Below, piece after piece: positions 21,039 through 32,917 of a DNA stretch of 64,000 nucleotides. Under the pieces are notes generated by a model. It did not search any database, was not told the DNA's origin, and saw nothing but the letters and a program-made list of their open reading frames with translations. Numbering within the stretch: position 1 is the stretch's first letter; the number at the start of each line of letters is the position of its first letter. The translations under genes and the position numbers were made by a program. The DNA comes from Candidatus Paraburkholderia calva (GTDB taxonomy: Bacteria; Pseudomonadota; Gammaproteobacteria; Burkholderiales; Burkholderiaceae): assembly GCA_001184395.1 (NCBI GenBank), contig LFLF01000002.1, positions 1-64,000 of the forward strand. Direction: 5' to 3'.

Positions 21039-21872
21039 TCAGTCGCCTCGCAGCAGTTTGTTCAAGCCGACCTTCGCGCGCGTCTTGGCGTCGACCTTCT
21101 TGACGATGACCGCGCAGTACAGGCTGTGGCTGTGCGAGCCGTCCTTGGAGGGCAGGTTGCCCGCGACGACCGCCGAACCCGCCGGAATGCGGCCATACGA
21201 CACTTCGCCCGTTTTGCGGTCGTAGATCTTGGTCGATTGGCCGAGGTACACGCCCATCGAGATGACGGAGTTCTCTTCGATGATCACGCCTTCCACCACT
21301 TCCGAACGCGCGCCGACGAACACGTTGTCTTCGATGATGACCGGGTTTGCCTGCAGCGGCTCCAGCACGCCGCCGATGCCCACGCCGCCCGACAGGTGCA
21401 CGTTCTTGCCGATCTGCGCGCACGAGCCGACGGTGGCCCACGTATCGACCATCGTGCCTTCATCAACGTAGGCGCCGATGTTGGTGTACGACGGCATCAG
21501 TACCACATTCTTCGCGATGAACGAGCCGCGGCGCGCGATGGCGGGCGGCACCACGCGGAAGCCGCCTGCGGCGAAGTCTTCAGCGGTGTAGCTGGCGAAC
21601 TTCGAGGGCACCTTGTCGTAGAACTGGGAGTAGCCGCCAGCCGGCATCGGCGCGTTGTCTTCCAGACGGAACGACAGCAGCACGGCCTTCTTGAGCCACT
21701 GGTTCACGATCCACTCGCCGTCACGCTTTTCGGCGACGCGCATCTGGCCTTTGTCCAGTTGCTCGATGGCATGTGCGACCGCGTCGCGAACTTCGGTCGG
21801 CGCGGCCTTGGGCGAAAGGCTGGCGCGATTTTCCCAGGCCTGGTCGATGATGCTCTGAAGTTGTTCCGACAT
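21039..21872 (-). CDS. dapD: tetrahydrodipicolinate N-succinyltransferase DapD
   Basis: Trimeric left-handed beta-helix enzyme (277 aa) adding succinyl-CoA to tetrahydrodipicolinate on the route to meso-DAP and lysine. ATG 21872 gives [20 protein letters not shown]; the open frame before it is not homologous. Hexapeptide-repeat coils are clear ([60 protein letters not shown]). It sits between the broken dapC upstream and arsC-like downstream, with dapE further on. Intact. Confidence 0.95.
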   Translation of the reverse strand: MSEQLQSIIDQAWENRASLSPKAAPTEVRDAVAHAIEQLDKGQMRVAEKRDGEWIVNQWLKKAVLLSFRLEDNAPMPAGGYSQFYDKVPSKFASYTAEDFAAGGFRVVPPAIARRGSFIAKNVVLMPSYTNIGAYVDEGTMVDTWATVGSCAQIGKNVHLSGGVGIGGVLEPLQANPVIIEDNVFVGARSEVVEGVIIEENSVISMGVYLGQSTKIYDRKTGEVSYGRIPAGSAVVAGNLPSKDGSHSHSLYCAVIVKKVDAKTRAKVGLNKLLRGD

Positions 21873-21919
21873 AGTTGGTATCAAGGATGGAGAGTTGAAC
21901 CGGCAGCGCTCTAGGTCTT

Positions 21920-23126
21920 TCAGGACTTGAGTGTGCGGCAGAATTCGACGATGCGGCGGGCGCCTTCGACACACTTTTCAACTTCGGCGACGAGCGCGAT
22001 ACGCACAAAGCCCTCGCCGGGATTCGTGCCGTGCGCGGTGCGCACGAGAAAGGAGCCGGGCAGAACCATTATAGTCGGCGTACAGACGCGCCGCGAATTC
22101 GGTGTCCGAAAGGCCGGTGCGCGAAACGTTTGCCCACAGATAGAAAGAAAAAGAACGCGGCATCGGGCAGGCGCACGTCGAGGACTTCGGCGAGCATCGG
22201 CGTGACGGTCCGGAATTTTTGCAAGTACCTGGCGCGATTGTCGCGCACGTGCGTTTCAGCACATGCGTTTCATCCTGCCACGCGACTATGCTCAGCGCGC
22301 TGAAACACCGTCGACAAGGCCGCGCCGTGATACGTGCGGTAGAGCAGGAAGGCCTTGAGGACCGTCGCATCGCCCACGACGAAACCCGAGCGCCCGGCAC
22401 GTTCGAGCGCTTGGACAGGCTCGACAGCATCACGAGGCGATCGAAACCGCGACCGAGCAGACGCGCGGCTTCGAGTCCGCCGACTGGCGGCTTGGTTTCG
22501 TCGAAATAGATCTCGGAGTAACTCGTCCGATGCGATCACGAAGTCGTGCTTGTCCGATAGCGCGAACAGTTCGCGCCAGTCGTCGAGCGTCATGACCGCG
22601 CCGGTCGGATTGCTCGGCGAGCGTAGACCAGTTGCGTGCGCGCCCAGATGTCTTTCGGCACCGTCGAATAATCACAGGCGAAGTTGCGCGACGGATCGCT
22701 ATTGACGAAATACGGCAGCGTGCCCGCGAGCAGCGCGGCGCCTTCGTAGATTTGATAGAACGTTCGGACAGGGTACGATGGGCGGTTGCGCCGGGTCCGT
22801 GCTTCTGCTATCGATTACCCCGTCTGCGCGAGCCCGAAACCGGCAGCACTTCCCTGAGCGCATCGACCGAGGGCAAGCCGTAGCGCTGCTTTACCCATGC
22901 CGCGATCGCCTCGCGCAGCGGCTCGCTGCCGAGCGCCGCCGGATAAGACGCCATGCCGCCGAGCGAGTCGATCACGGCATCGCGGATGAGCGGGGGAGTC
23001 GGATGTTTCGGCTCGCCGATACCGAAGCTGATCGGCGAAAATCCCGCGCGCGGCGTGATGTCTTTGAACAGCACGCGCAGCTTTTCGAACGGATATGACT
23101 GGAGTTTTCTGAAGAAGTGGATTCAC
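21920..23126 (-). pseudogene. dapC: succinyldiaminopimelate aminotransferase DapC, inactivated
   Basis: PLP aminotransferase that makes N-succinyl-LL-DAP between DapD and DapE. A GTG at 23126 begins VNPLLQKLQSYPFEKL, but an extra A in the following A-run (AAA to AAAA) shifts the frame within the first ten codons. Family sequence then appears in pieces: FKDITPRAGFSPISFGIGEP, DSLGGMASYPAALGSEPLRE, NPTGAVMTLDDWRELFALSD, SSLSKRSNVPG (PLP-lysine region) and [19 protein letters not shown] up to a TGA at 21920-21922. At least five frame changes are needed. Other transaminases (ArgD- or SerC-type) can carry out this step in other bacteria, which would explain survival. Confidence 0.9.
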
Positions 23127-23349
23127 GGCGACGTGACCGGTAAGCGGTTTGACATGCGAGACGCGTTCACGAAACGAAACAAGACGAAACATACGCGAAA
23201 CGAGTGACTAATCTTAAATTATACCGCGCGCCTATGCTGGGCAAGGCGCGACGGCCTGTGCAACAGATGAAGAACATTCGAACGGATCGGCGCGCGAGAG
23301 CGCAAATGTGGAGACGAGTGCAAAGACGCAGGAACGCCGGAGCACTGCG

Positions 23350-24339
23350 ATGAACCGTCGTTTCGACAATGCCTGGCCGACGCTCGACATCATGGTGGGC
23401 GCATCGGTATGGGGCCTCGTGTGGTATCCGATGCGCATGTTAGCCGCGACGGGCCTGACCGGCACGCTCGCGAGCGCGAGCACCAGCGTCGCGGCATGCC
23501 TGTTCATGCTGGCGTGGCAGCGCCGCTCCATCCGCACGATTATGTGGCACTGGCTGCTCGTCGCGCTAGGGCTCGCCGCGGGCGTGACGAGCATCGGCTT
23601 CACGTGGGGTGCGATCCACGGTCAGGTGATGCGCGTGCTGCTGTTCTATCTGACGCCCGCGTGGACCGCGCTGGTTTTCGCACTTCATCCTGCGCGACCG
23701 CCTGACCCGCGCCGACGCGGTGTTCTCACTGCTCTCGCTCGCGGGCGCGGTGACCATGCTGTGGTCCCCTGAACTTGGCGTACCGCTGCCCGCCGATCTC
23801 GCGGAATGGGCCTGGGCCGGACTCATGGGCGGCTGGGCTTCGCCATGAGCAACGTGCTGGTTGTCAAGATCACGCGCACCTTGCCCGCGATGAAACCCGA
23901 AATGCGCACCGCCGTGATCTTCGGTGGCTCGGCGATTGTGGCGTCGCTCGTGAGCCTGTTCGAGCCGATGCCCACGCCAGCCGCCGCCTCGCAGATCGGC
24001 ATGGTCGTGTTCATTGTGATCGGGCTGGGCGTCGTGCTCCCGACCAACAACATGATCGTGCAGCTCGGGCTCGCGCGCGTGCCGGCCAATCGCGCGTCGA
24101 TCATCATGCTGTTCGAACTCGTCGTCACCGCGTTGTCGTCGTGGCTGTTTGCGGGCGAGATGCCCGGTCCGCGCGAATGGGCGGGCGGCGCGTGCATCGT
24201 GCTCGCGTGTCTGCTGTCGGCGTGGGTGCATCGGCGCCCGGCGGCGCCCGCGCCGGACCCGGTGGTATCGAACGATCTGCCGGACGACGCAGCAAACGTG
24301 TCCGCAAGCAAAAAGAAATCAAGACGTGCGATGGTATGA
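23350..24339 (+). pseudogene. EamA/DMT-family metabolite transporter, frameshifted
   Basis: Drug/metabolite exporter of the EamA type, normally about ten membrane helices. ATG 23350 begins MNRRFDNAWPTLDIMVGASV, followed by hydrophobic WGLVWYPMRMLAATGLTGTL and HWLLVALGLAAGVTSIGFTW. The frame is lost near 23675-23690, and the expected HFILRDRLTRADAVFSLLSL lies in another frame. It shifts again near 23835, where GFAMSNVLVVKITRTLP resumes and runs to 24339 with SQIGMVVFIVIGLGVVLPTN and LFELVVTALSSWLFAGEMPG. Substrate unknown. It lies 169 bp upstream of smc. Confidence 0.83.
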
Positions 24340-24508
24340 TGGAGTTTCGCTCGATGAGCGCGCCGAAACACCACAAGCGCACCGCAAGCGTCGAAACGCG
24401 GTGTCAAGTTAGGGCGTGCCCGGGCATGCGACGAATTCGTGTGACGGGCCGCTGAGCGGCTCGTTTGCTATTCATCCTTCGTAATTCAATTCCAACAGCG
24501 ATATCGCC

Positions 24509-27500
24509 GTGCGTCTGACCTCGATAAAACTCGCTGGCTTCAAGTCCTTCGTCGATCCCACTCATTTCCAGGTCCCCGGCCAGCTCGTCGGCGTTGTCGG
24601 GCCGAATGGTTGTGGCAAGTCCAACATCATTGATGCCGTGCGCTGGGTGCTCGGCGAATCGCGCGCGTCCGAATTGCGCGGCGAGTCGATGCAGGACGTG
24701 ATCTTCAACGGGTCGACCGCGCGCAAGCCGGGCAGCCGCGCCAGCGTCGAACTGATCTTCGATAACTCCGAAGGGCGCGCCGCCGCCGGCCAGTGGAGCG
24801 CGTACGGCGAGATCGCCGTCAAGCGCGTGCTGACGTGCGACGGCACCTCCAGCTACTACATCAACAATCTGCCGGCGCGCCGTCGCGATATTCAGGACAT
24901 CTTCCTCGGCACCGGCCTCGGTCCGCGCGCGTACGCGATCATCGGGCAGGGCATGATCGCGCGGATCATCGAGGCGAAGCCCGAAGAACTGCGCGTGTTC
25001 CTCGAAGAAGCCGCGGGCGTGTCGAAGTACAAGGAGCGCCGCCACGAGACCGAGAATCGTCTACACGATACGCGCGAAAATCTAACGCGCGTCGAGGACA
25101 TCGTCCGCGAACTGTCGACGAATCTGGAGAAGCTCGAAGCGCAGGCGGTCGTCTCGACGAAGTACAAGGAACTGCAGGCGGACAGCGAGGAGAAGCAGCG
25201 CCTGCTGTGGCTGTTGCGCAAGAACGAAGCGGGCAACGAGGCGGAGCGCCAGCAGCGCGCGATCCGCGATGCGCAGGTCGCACTCGAAGCGCAAACCGCG
25301 CGTCTGCGCGAAGTCGAGGCGCAACTGGAAACGCTGCGCGTCGCGCACTACAGCGCCAGCGACGCGATGCAGGGCGCGCAAGGCTCGCTCTACGAGGCGA
25401 ACGCCGAAGTGAGCCGGCTCGAAGCGGAGATCCGCTTCATCGTGGAATCGTGCAATCGCGTGCAGGCCCAGATCGCCGCGCTTTCCGCGCAGCGCGAGCA
25501 ATGGCAGGCGCAGGCGCAAAAGGCGCACGACGAAATCGAGACCGCCTCCGAAGCCCTGGCCGAAGGCGAGGAAAAGGCTGCCATCGCCCAGGAGAACGCC
25601 GCCGCGAAGCACGACGCGCTGCCTGTGCTGGAAGCACGCTGGCGCGCCGTCCAGGCGCAACTGAACGAAGAACGCGCGGGTATCGCGCGGGCCGAGCAGG
25701 CGTTGAAGCTGGAGGCGGCGCATCAGCGCAACGCGGATCAGCTGCTTCAGCAATTGCAGCAGCGTCAGGAGCGTCTCAAGAATGAGGCGAAGGATCTCGA
25801 CGCGCCCGACGAAGCGCATTTCGAAGATCTGCGCGTGCAACTCGCCGAGCACGAAGAGATTCAGCGTGAGGCGCAGGAGCGTCTCGCCGATGCGCAGGAA
25901 ACGCTGCCGTGCCTCGATGCCGGACGCCGGGCGGTGCAGGAGCGCGTGCAAAAGGAAAGCGCGCAGATCAATCAGCTCGAAGCGCGTCTGTCGGCGCTCA
26001 AGGCGCTGCAGGAAAGCGTGCAGACCGAAGGTAAGATTCAGCCGTGGCTCGACAAGCACGAGCTCGGCGGGTTGCCGCGTCTGTGGAAGAAGCTGCATGT
26101 CGAAGCGGGCTGGGAAGCGGCGCTCGAATCCGTATTGCGCGAGCGTCTCGCCGCGCTGGAAGTCTCGAATCTCGACTGTGTCAAGGCCTTCGCGACCGAT
26201 GCGGTTCCGGCCAAGCTCGCCTTCTATTCGCCGCCGGTCGCGGGCAAGTCGGCGGAGGCGCCGCAGGGCTTGCGGGCGTTGTTGTCGCTCGTGCACATCG
26301 ACGATCCGGGCCTGCGCGCCGTGCTCAACGAATGGCTCGCCACGACCTTCGTCGCGGACGATATCGCGCAGGCGCTGGCATCGCGTAATCAGTTGCCGGA
26401 TGGCGGTGCGTTCGTCGTCAAGGCCGGGCATATCGTGACGCGCGTCGGCGTGCAGCTTTACGCCGCCGATTCCGAGCAGTCCGGCATGCTCGCCCGTGCG
26501 CAGGAAATCGACAACCTCGGCAAGCAGGTCCGCGCGCAGGCGTTGTTGTCGGACGAAGCGAGGGCCGAATCCGTGCGCGCCGACGCTGCCCATACGCAAG
26601 CCTCGCAAGCGCTCACCGACGCACGCGCCAGTGCCGAAGGCGCGACGCAACGCGTCCATGCGCTCCAAATGGACGTACTCAAGCTCACGCAGGCGCACGA
26701 AAGCTACAAGCAGCGCAACACGCAGATCGGCGAGGAGCTCGAGGAGATCGCCGCACAGGTGGAGGAACAGCGCGTGCTGCGCGCTGAATCCGAAGCCGCG
26801 TTCGAGCGTCACGACGGCGAGATCGCGCAGTTGCGGGCGCGCTTCGAAGACAATCAACTGGCGTTCGAATCGCTCGACGAACAACTGACCGCCGCGCGGC
26901 ACGAACTGCGCGAACTCGAACGTGCAGCCAGCGACGCGGGTTTCGCCGCGCGCGGACTGGCGGCGAAGATCGAGGAATACAAGCGCAATATCGACACGGC
27001 GCACGAGCAGAGCGAACAGATCGCGGACACGCTGGAAGATGCGCGCGCCGAACTGGAAACCATCAACGAGCAGACGGCGCAGACCGGCTTGCACGATGCG
27101 CTCGAAGTGCGCACCGCGCGCGAAGAAGCGCTGCATGCCGCACGCGTAGAACTGGACGATCTGACGGCGTGCCTGCGTCAGTCGGACGAACAGCGACTGC
27201 TGGCGGAACGCTCGCTCCAGCCCCTGCGCGACAAGATCAACGAACTGCAATTGAAGGAGCAGGCTGCGCGTATCAGCAGCGAACAGTTCGTCGAACAGTT
27301 GCAGGCGGCGAGCGTGGACGAAGCCGAACTTCAGGCCAAGCTCACGCCGGACATGAAGCCGTCGTATCTGCAAGGCGAAGTCACGCGGCTGAACAACGCC
27401 ATCAACGCGCTCGGTCCGGTCAACATGGCGGCACTCGAAGAACTCGCCGCGGCGGCCGAACGCAAACGCTTCCTCGACGCGCAATCGGCCGATCTGCTCG

Positions 27501-28027
27501 ACGCGATCACCACGCTGGAAGATGCGATCCAGAAGATCGACCAGGAAACGCGTGCGCTGCTGCAAGGCACGTTCGACGAAGTGAACCGGCACTTTGGCGA
27601 ACTGTTCCCCCGCCTGTTCGGTGGTGGACAGGCCAAACTGATCATGACCGGCGACGAAATCCTCGATGCTGGTGTGCAGGTGATGGCGCAGCCGCCTGGC
27701 AAGAAGAATTCGACGATCCACCTGCTCTCGGGCGGCGAGAAAGCGCTCACCGCGACCGCGCTCGTGTTCGCTATGTTCCAGTTGAATCCGGCGCCGTTCT
27801 GTCTGCTGGACGAAGTGGACGCGCCGCTCGACGACGCCAACACCGAGCGCTTCGCGAATCTGGTGCGCGCGATGGCGGCCAAGACGCAGTTCCTGTTCAT
27901 CTCGCACAACAAGATTGCGATGGAAATGGCGCAGCAACTGATCGGCGTCACGATGCAGGAGCAGGGCGTGTCGCGCATCGTCGCGGTGGACATGGAGTCG
28001 GCGGCGGGTTTTGCCCAGAATGGTTGA
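24509..28027 (+). CDS. smc: chromosome partition protein SMC
   Basis: Condensin ATPase for chromosome compaction and segregation, 1172 aa from a GTG at 24509. Walker A GPNGCGKSNIIDAVRWVLGE is at about 31-50. Two long Glu/Ala/Gln-rich coiled coils flank a hinge at about 510-670 (LGGLPRLWKKLHVEAGWEAA, HIVTRVGVQLY). The C-terminal head has STIHLLSGGEKALTATALVF and PAPFCLLDEVDAPLDDANTE (signature and Walker B). It heads an smc-zipA-ligA group conserved in Burkholderia. The antisense strand is also open for over 1000 codons, a GC-bias shadow. No lesion seen. Confidence 0.96.
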   Translation: MRLTSIKLAGFKSFVDPTHFQVPGQLVGVVGPNGCGKSNIIDAVRWVLGESRASELRGESMQDVIFNGSTARKPGSRASVELIFDNSEGRAAAGQWSAYGEIAVKRVLTCDGTSSYYINNLPARRRDIQDIFLGTGLGPRAYAIIGQGMIARIIEAKPEELRVFLEEAAGVSKYKERRHETENRLHDTRENLTRVEDIVRELSTNLEKLEAQAVVSTKYKELQADSEEKQRLLWLLRKNEAGNEAERQQRAIRDAQVALEAQTARLREVEAQLETLRVAHYSASDAMQGAQGSLYEANAEVSRLEAEIRFIVESCNRVQAQIAALSAQREQWQAQAQKAHDEIETASEALAEGEEKAAIAQENAAAKHDALPVLEARWRAVQAQLNEERAGIARAEQALKLEAAHQRNADQLLQQLQQRQERLKNEAKDLDAPDEAHFEDLRVQLAEHEEIQREAQERLADAQETLPCLDAGRRAVQERVQKESAQINQLEARLSALKALQESVQTEGKIQPWLDKHELGGLPRLWKKLHVEAGWEAALESVLRERLAALEVSNLDCVKAFATDAVPAKLAFYSPPVAGKSAEAPQGLRALLSLVHIDDPGLRAVLNEWLATTFVADDIAQALASRNQLPDGGAFVVKAGHIVTRVGVQLYAADSEQSGMLARAQEIDNLGKQVRAQALLSDEARAESVRADAAHTQASQALTDARASAEGATQRVHALQMDVLKLTQAHESYKQRNTQIGEELEEIAAQVEEQRVLRAESEAAFERHDGEIAQLRARFEDNQLAFESLDEQLTAARHELRELERAASDAGFAARGLAAKIEEYKRNIDTAHEQSEQIADTLEDARAELETINEQTAQTGLHDALEVRTAREEALHAARVELDDLTACLRQSDEQRLLAERSLQPLRDKINELQLKEQAARISSEQFVEQLQAASVDEAELQAKLTPDMKPSYLQGEVTRLNNAINALGPVNMAALEELAAAAERKRFLDAQSADLLDAITTLEDAIQKIDQETRALLQGTFDEVNRHFGELFPRLFGGGQAKLIMTGDEILDAGVQVMAQPPGKKNSTIHLLSGGEKALTATALVFAMFQLNPAPFCLLDEVDAPLDDANTERFANLVRAMAAKTQFLFISHNKIAMEMAQQLIGVTMQEQGVSRIVAVDMESAAGFAQNG

Positions 28028-28210
28028 AGTCGGCGGTTTGCAGCACCAGGTATGAGTGGCGGGCCGGGGCCATGAGCCGGCATGAAGCAACGGAAGCAGC
28101 GCAGGCGGCGGAGTGGCGTGCATCAACAGGGCGACGGCGGATGAGCCGGCACGCGGCGGTGCGCGCGACAGATCGCGCGGCGCTTAACCCAAAAGAACGA
28201 TGGAGCGTGC

Positions 28211-29500
28211 ATGGACGAGTTGACACTCGGTTTGATCGGAGCGGGTGCCGTGGTAGTGGGCGGCGTGGTCGTGTACAACGCGTGGCAGAGCGCCAAAGTG
28301 CGCCGCAAGATGCCGCGCCCGATGCCCGACGACGCGGCCGATGCGCTTGCGCGTCAGGAAGCGGACGACGATCAGCAGCCGTTCATCGAGCTGGTGCGGC
28401 AGTCGCGTCCGACCTCGGGCGGCGGCGACGAAACGCCGGTTGCGCGTGACGGCCGCGAAAGCCGCGGCGATTCGCGTGTCGAGCCAAGCTTCGGCGCATC
28501 GAGCGCGGCGGCGATCGTGCCGCCGGTCGCGCCCGCCGACACGGCACTCGATCTGCAGGTGGAAGCTACGTCAGGCGACGGCGCAGCGAACGAGGTGACG
28601 GAAGACGGCGAGCGTATCGAAGAATACGACGCCCGCAGCGAACCGGTGATGCCCGCCGCGACCACCATCTCGTCGGTGCCGCCGGCGGCGGTGGACCGGC
28701 GTATCGATTGCGTGGTGCCGATCCGGCTGGCCGCGCCCGTACCGGGCGACCGCGTGATTCCGCTCGCACAAAGGCTGCGCCGCGCGGGCACGAAGCCGGT
28801 GACGATCGAAGGCAAGCCCGAAGGCGACAGCGCGTGGGAGATTCCGCGCGGCGACGTGTGCTACGAAGAACTGCGCGTGGCCGCGCAGCTCGCCAATCGC
28901 AGCGGTCCGCTCAACGAACTGGAGTTTTCTGAGTTCGTGGTCGCCGTGCAGCGTCTGGCCGATGCCATCGACGGCGCGCCGGATTTCCCCGACATGATGG
29001 AAACCGTCGGCATGGCGCGTGAACTGGACGAGTTCGCCGCGCAATGCGACGCGCAGTTGTCGATCAACATTCTTTCGGACGGTGCGCCGTGGTCGGCGAA
29101 TTACGTACAGGCAGTGGCGTCGCAGGACGGCTTGCTGCTCTCGCGCGACGGCACGCGCTTCGTCAAGCTCGACGCCAAGCAGAATCCCGTGTTCATGCTC
29201 CAGTTCGGTGACACCAATTTCCTGCGCGACGACCTCACCTACAAGGGTGGCCAGATGATCACGCTGGTGCTCGACGTGCCGGTCGCCGACGAAGACATTC
29301 TGCCGTTCCGCCTGATGTGCGATTACGCCAAGTCGCTGTCCGAGCACATCGGCGCGCGCGTGGTGGACGATCAGCGCAGGCCGCTGCCGGAGTCCGCGCT
29401 GCTCGCCATCGAAAAACAGCTGATGACGCTGTACGCCGAGCTGGAGCAGGCCGGCATGCCGGCCGGTTCGCCTGCCACGCGGCGTCTTTTCAGCCAGTGA
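28211..29500 (+). CDS. zipA: cell division protein ZipA-like, FtsZ-binding domain
   Basis: Inner-membrane anchor of FtsZ at the septum, 429 aa. A single N-terminal membrane segment (LTLGLIGAGAVVVGGVVVYN, residues 4-23) is followed by a basic patch (KVRRKMPRP) and a long acidic, low-complexity linker. The C-terminal ZipA domain covers about 200-420 (LSINILSDGAPWSANYVQAV, DGTRFVKLDAKQNPVFMLQF, MITLVLDVPVADED). Position between smc and ligA supports the call. ZipA sequences are poorly conserved, so the symbol relies on domain shape and context. Intact. Confidence 0.85.
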   Translation: MDELTLGLIGAGAVVVGGVVVYNAWQSAKVRRKMPRPMPDDAADALARQEADDDQQPFIELVRQSRPTSGGGDETPVARDGRESRGDSRVEPSFGASSAAAIVPPVAPADTALDLQVEATSGDGAANEVTEDGERIEEYDARSEPVMPAATTISSVPPAAVDRRIDCVVPIRLAAPVPGDRVIPLAQRLRRAGTKPVTIEGKPEGDSAWEIPRGDVCYEELRVAAQLANRSGPLNELEFSEFVVAVQRLADAIDGAPDFPDMMETVGMARELDEFAAQCDAQLSINILSDGAPWSANYVQAVASQDGLLLSRDGTRFVKLDAKQNPVFMLQFGDTNFLRDDLTYKGGQMITLVLDVPVADEDILPFRLMCDYAKSLSEHIGARVVDDQRRPLPESALLAIEKQLMTLYAELEQAGMPAGSPATRRLFSQ

Positions 29501-29549
29501 AGCGGGCCTCGCGTGCCGCTGTCACGGGCGCGCGTCGGTAGTAAAGATC

Positions 29550-29576
29550 GCGCCCCAGCCGGGGTGCTTTTCTTTG
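29550..29576 (+). terminator. Terminator after zipA
   Basis: Stem gcgcccc (29550-29556) / ggggtgc (29561-29567) with one G-T pair and a 4-nt loop, followed by ttttcttt. It lies 50 bp after the zipA stop, so ligA probably has its own promoter in the following 145 bp. Confidence 0.7.
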
Positions 29577-29697
29577 CGTGCGCTAGGCCGCACGCCGGCC
29601 CGCATCCGGCGGCATTTGGCCGTTCGGCCGATGCCACGATTTACCGATCTTCTGAGACAATCGAACGGTCGGTTATCGAAACATCCTCATCGATTGA

Positions 29698-32330
<2,633 letters not shown>

Positions 32331-32396
32331 TCGCCGCGTGTTGCGGCGTGCCTCTCACAGGCGCGCCGCGGTTCGGTTCACGTAAGTACCGCTCGG

Positions 32397-32419
32397 GCCG
32401 CTCATACGAGCGGCTTTTT
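32397..32419 (+). terminator. Terminator after def
   Basis: Seven-bp perfect stem gccgctc (32397-32403) / gagcggc (32408-32414) with loop atac and a run of five T's. It ends the ligA-def transcript just before the convergent small gene that stops at 32422. Confidence 0.9.
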
Positions 32420-32421
32420 CT

Positions 32422-32658
32422 TTACGCGAACGATTTCGGATTGCCGCTGATATCGGGCTGACGGAACAGTGTGACGTGTTCGGGATTCGCGGACGCCTGA
32501 AGGCGGCCGTTCGGCAGACGTGCGATCACCATTTCGCTGAGGCCGGGGCTTATCACCACGACTTCGTCGCGCAGGGCGAGCAGGGCTTCGAGCCGTCGTC
32601 GGCCACTCACGATCTCAAGACCGGTTCCCGTTTCACGAACGATGACCTCAACTGACAC
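32422..32658 (-). CDS. small conserved hypothetical protein
   Basis: A 78-residue product from GTG 32658, which has AGGAG seven bases upstream; a TTG eight codons earlier would overlap that site. It reads VSVEVIVRETGTGLEIVSGR, RRLEALLALRDEVVVISPGL and so on to NPKSFA. The part SGRRRLEALLAL is reminiscent of the ParB/Srx N-terminal fold (GERRxxAxxLA), but without the rest of that domain. I do not know its function. It lies between two terminators facing def, as a lone gene. The frame is clean although neighbours on the same strand are broken. Confidence 0.6.
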   Translation of the reverse strand: MSVEVIVRETGTGLEIVSGRRRLEALLALRDEVVVISPGLSEMVIARLPNGRLQASANPEHVTLFRQPDISGNPKSFA

Positions 32659-32782
32659 GACGATTCTCCTGATGCCGTTCAATGCGTGTGACCGCTGATT
32701 CCTGGTGTGGCGGAATTGGGAACATCCTCGCGCACACCTGATTAACGGGCCGATGCCTCATTCTCTTTAGCCCAAAAGCGGC

Positions 32783-32817
32783 CAAAATAAACGGCGCGAT
32801 CCGAACCGGGATCGCGC
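32783..32817 (-). terminator. Terminator after the broken pseudouridine synthase gene
   Basis: Nine-bp perfect stem gcgcgatcc (32794-32802) / ggatcgcgc (32809-32817). Read on the minus strand it is followed by cgtttattttgg. It lies about 100 bp beyond the end of the pseudouridine synthase pseudogene and would end the glnD transcript. Confidence 0.8.
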
Positions 32818-32917
32818 TAGATTGAAACGTTATGCCGTGGTTTTCTTGCGACGCAGCGCAACGGCCGGGACGCGCTCCGGCCGAACGTTCGGCCGGAGCG
32901 CCCACGGTGCGGCGACG

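Noticed and set aside
25082-28126. 1014-codon open frame antisense to smc
   Set aside because: It lies exactly over smc and has Arg/Leu/Gln-rich shadow composition without any domain. High GC at third codon positions removes stops on the opposite strand.
32422-32658. ParB-type nuclease or toxin-antitoxin partner
   Set aside because: Only a short SGRRRLEALLAL stretch resembles ParB; the rest of the domain and any partner gene are missing, so it is kept as hypothetical.
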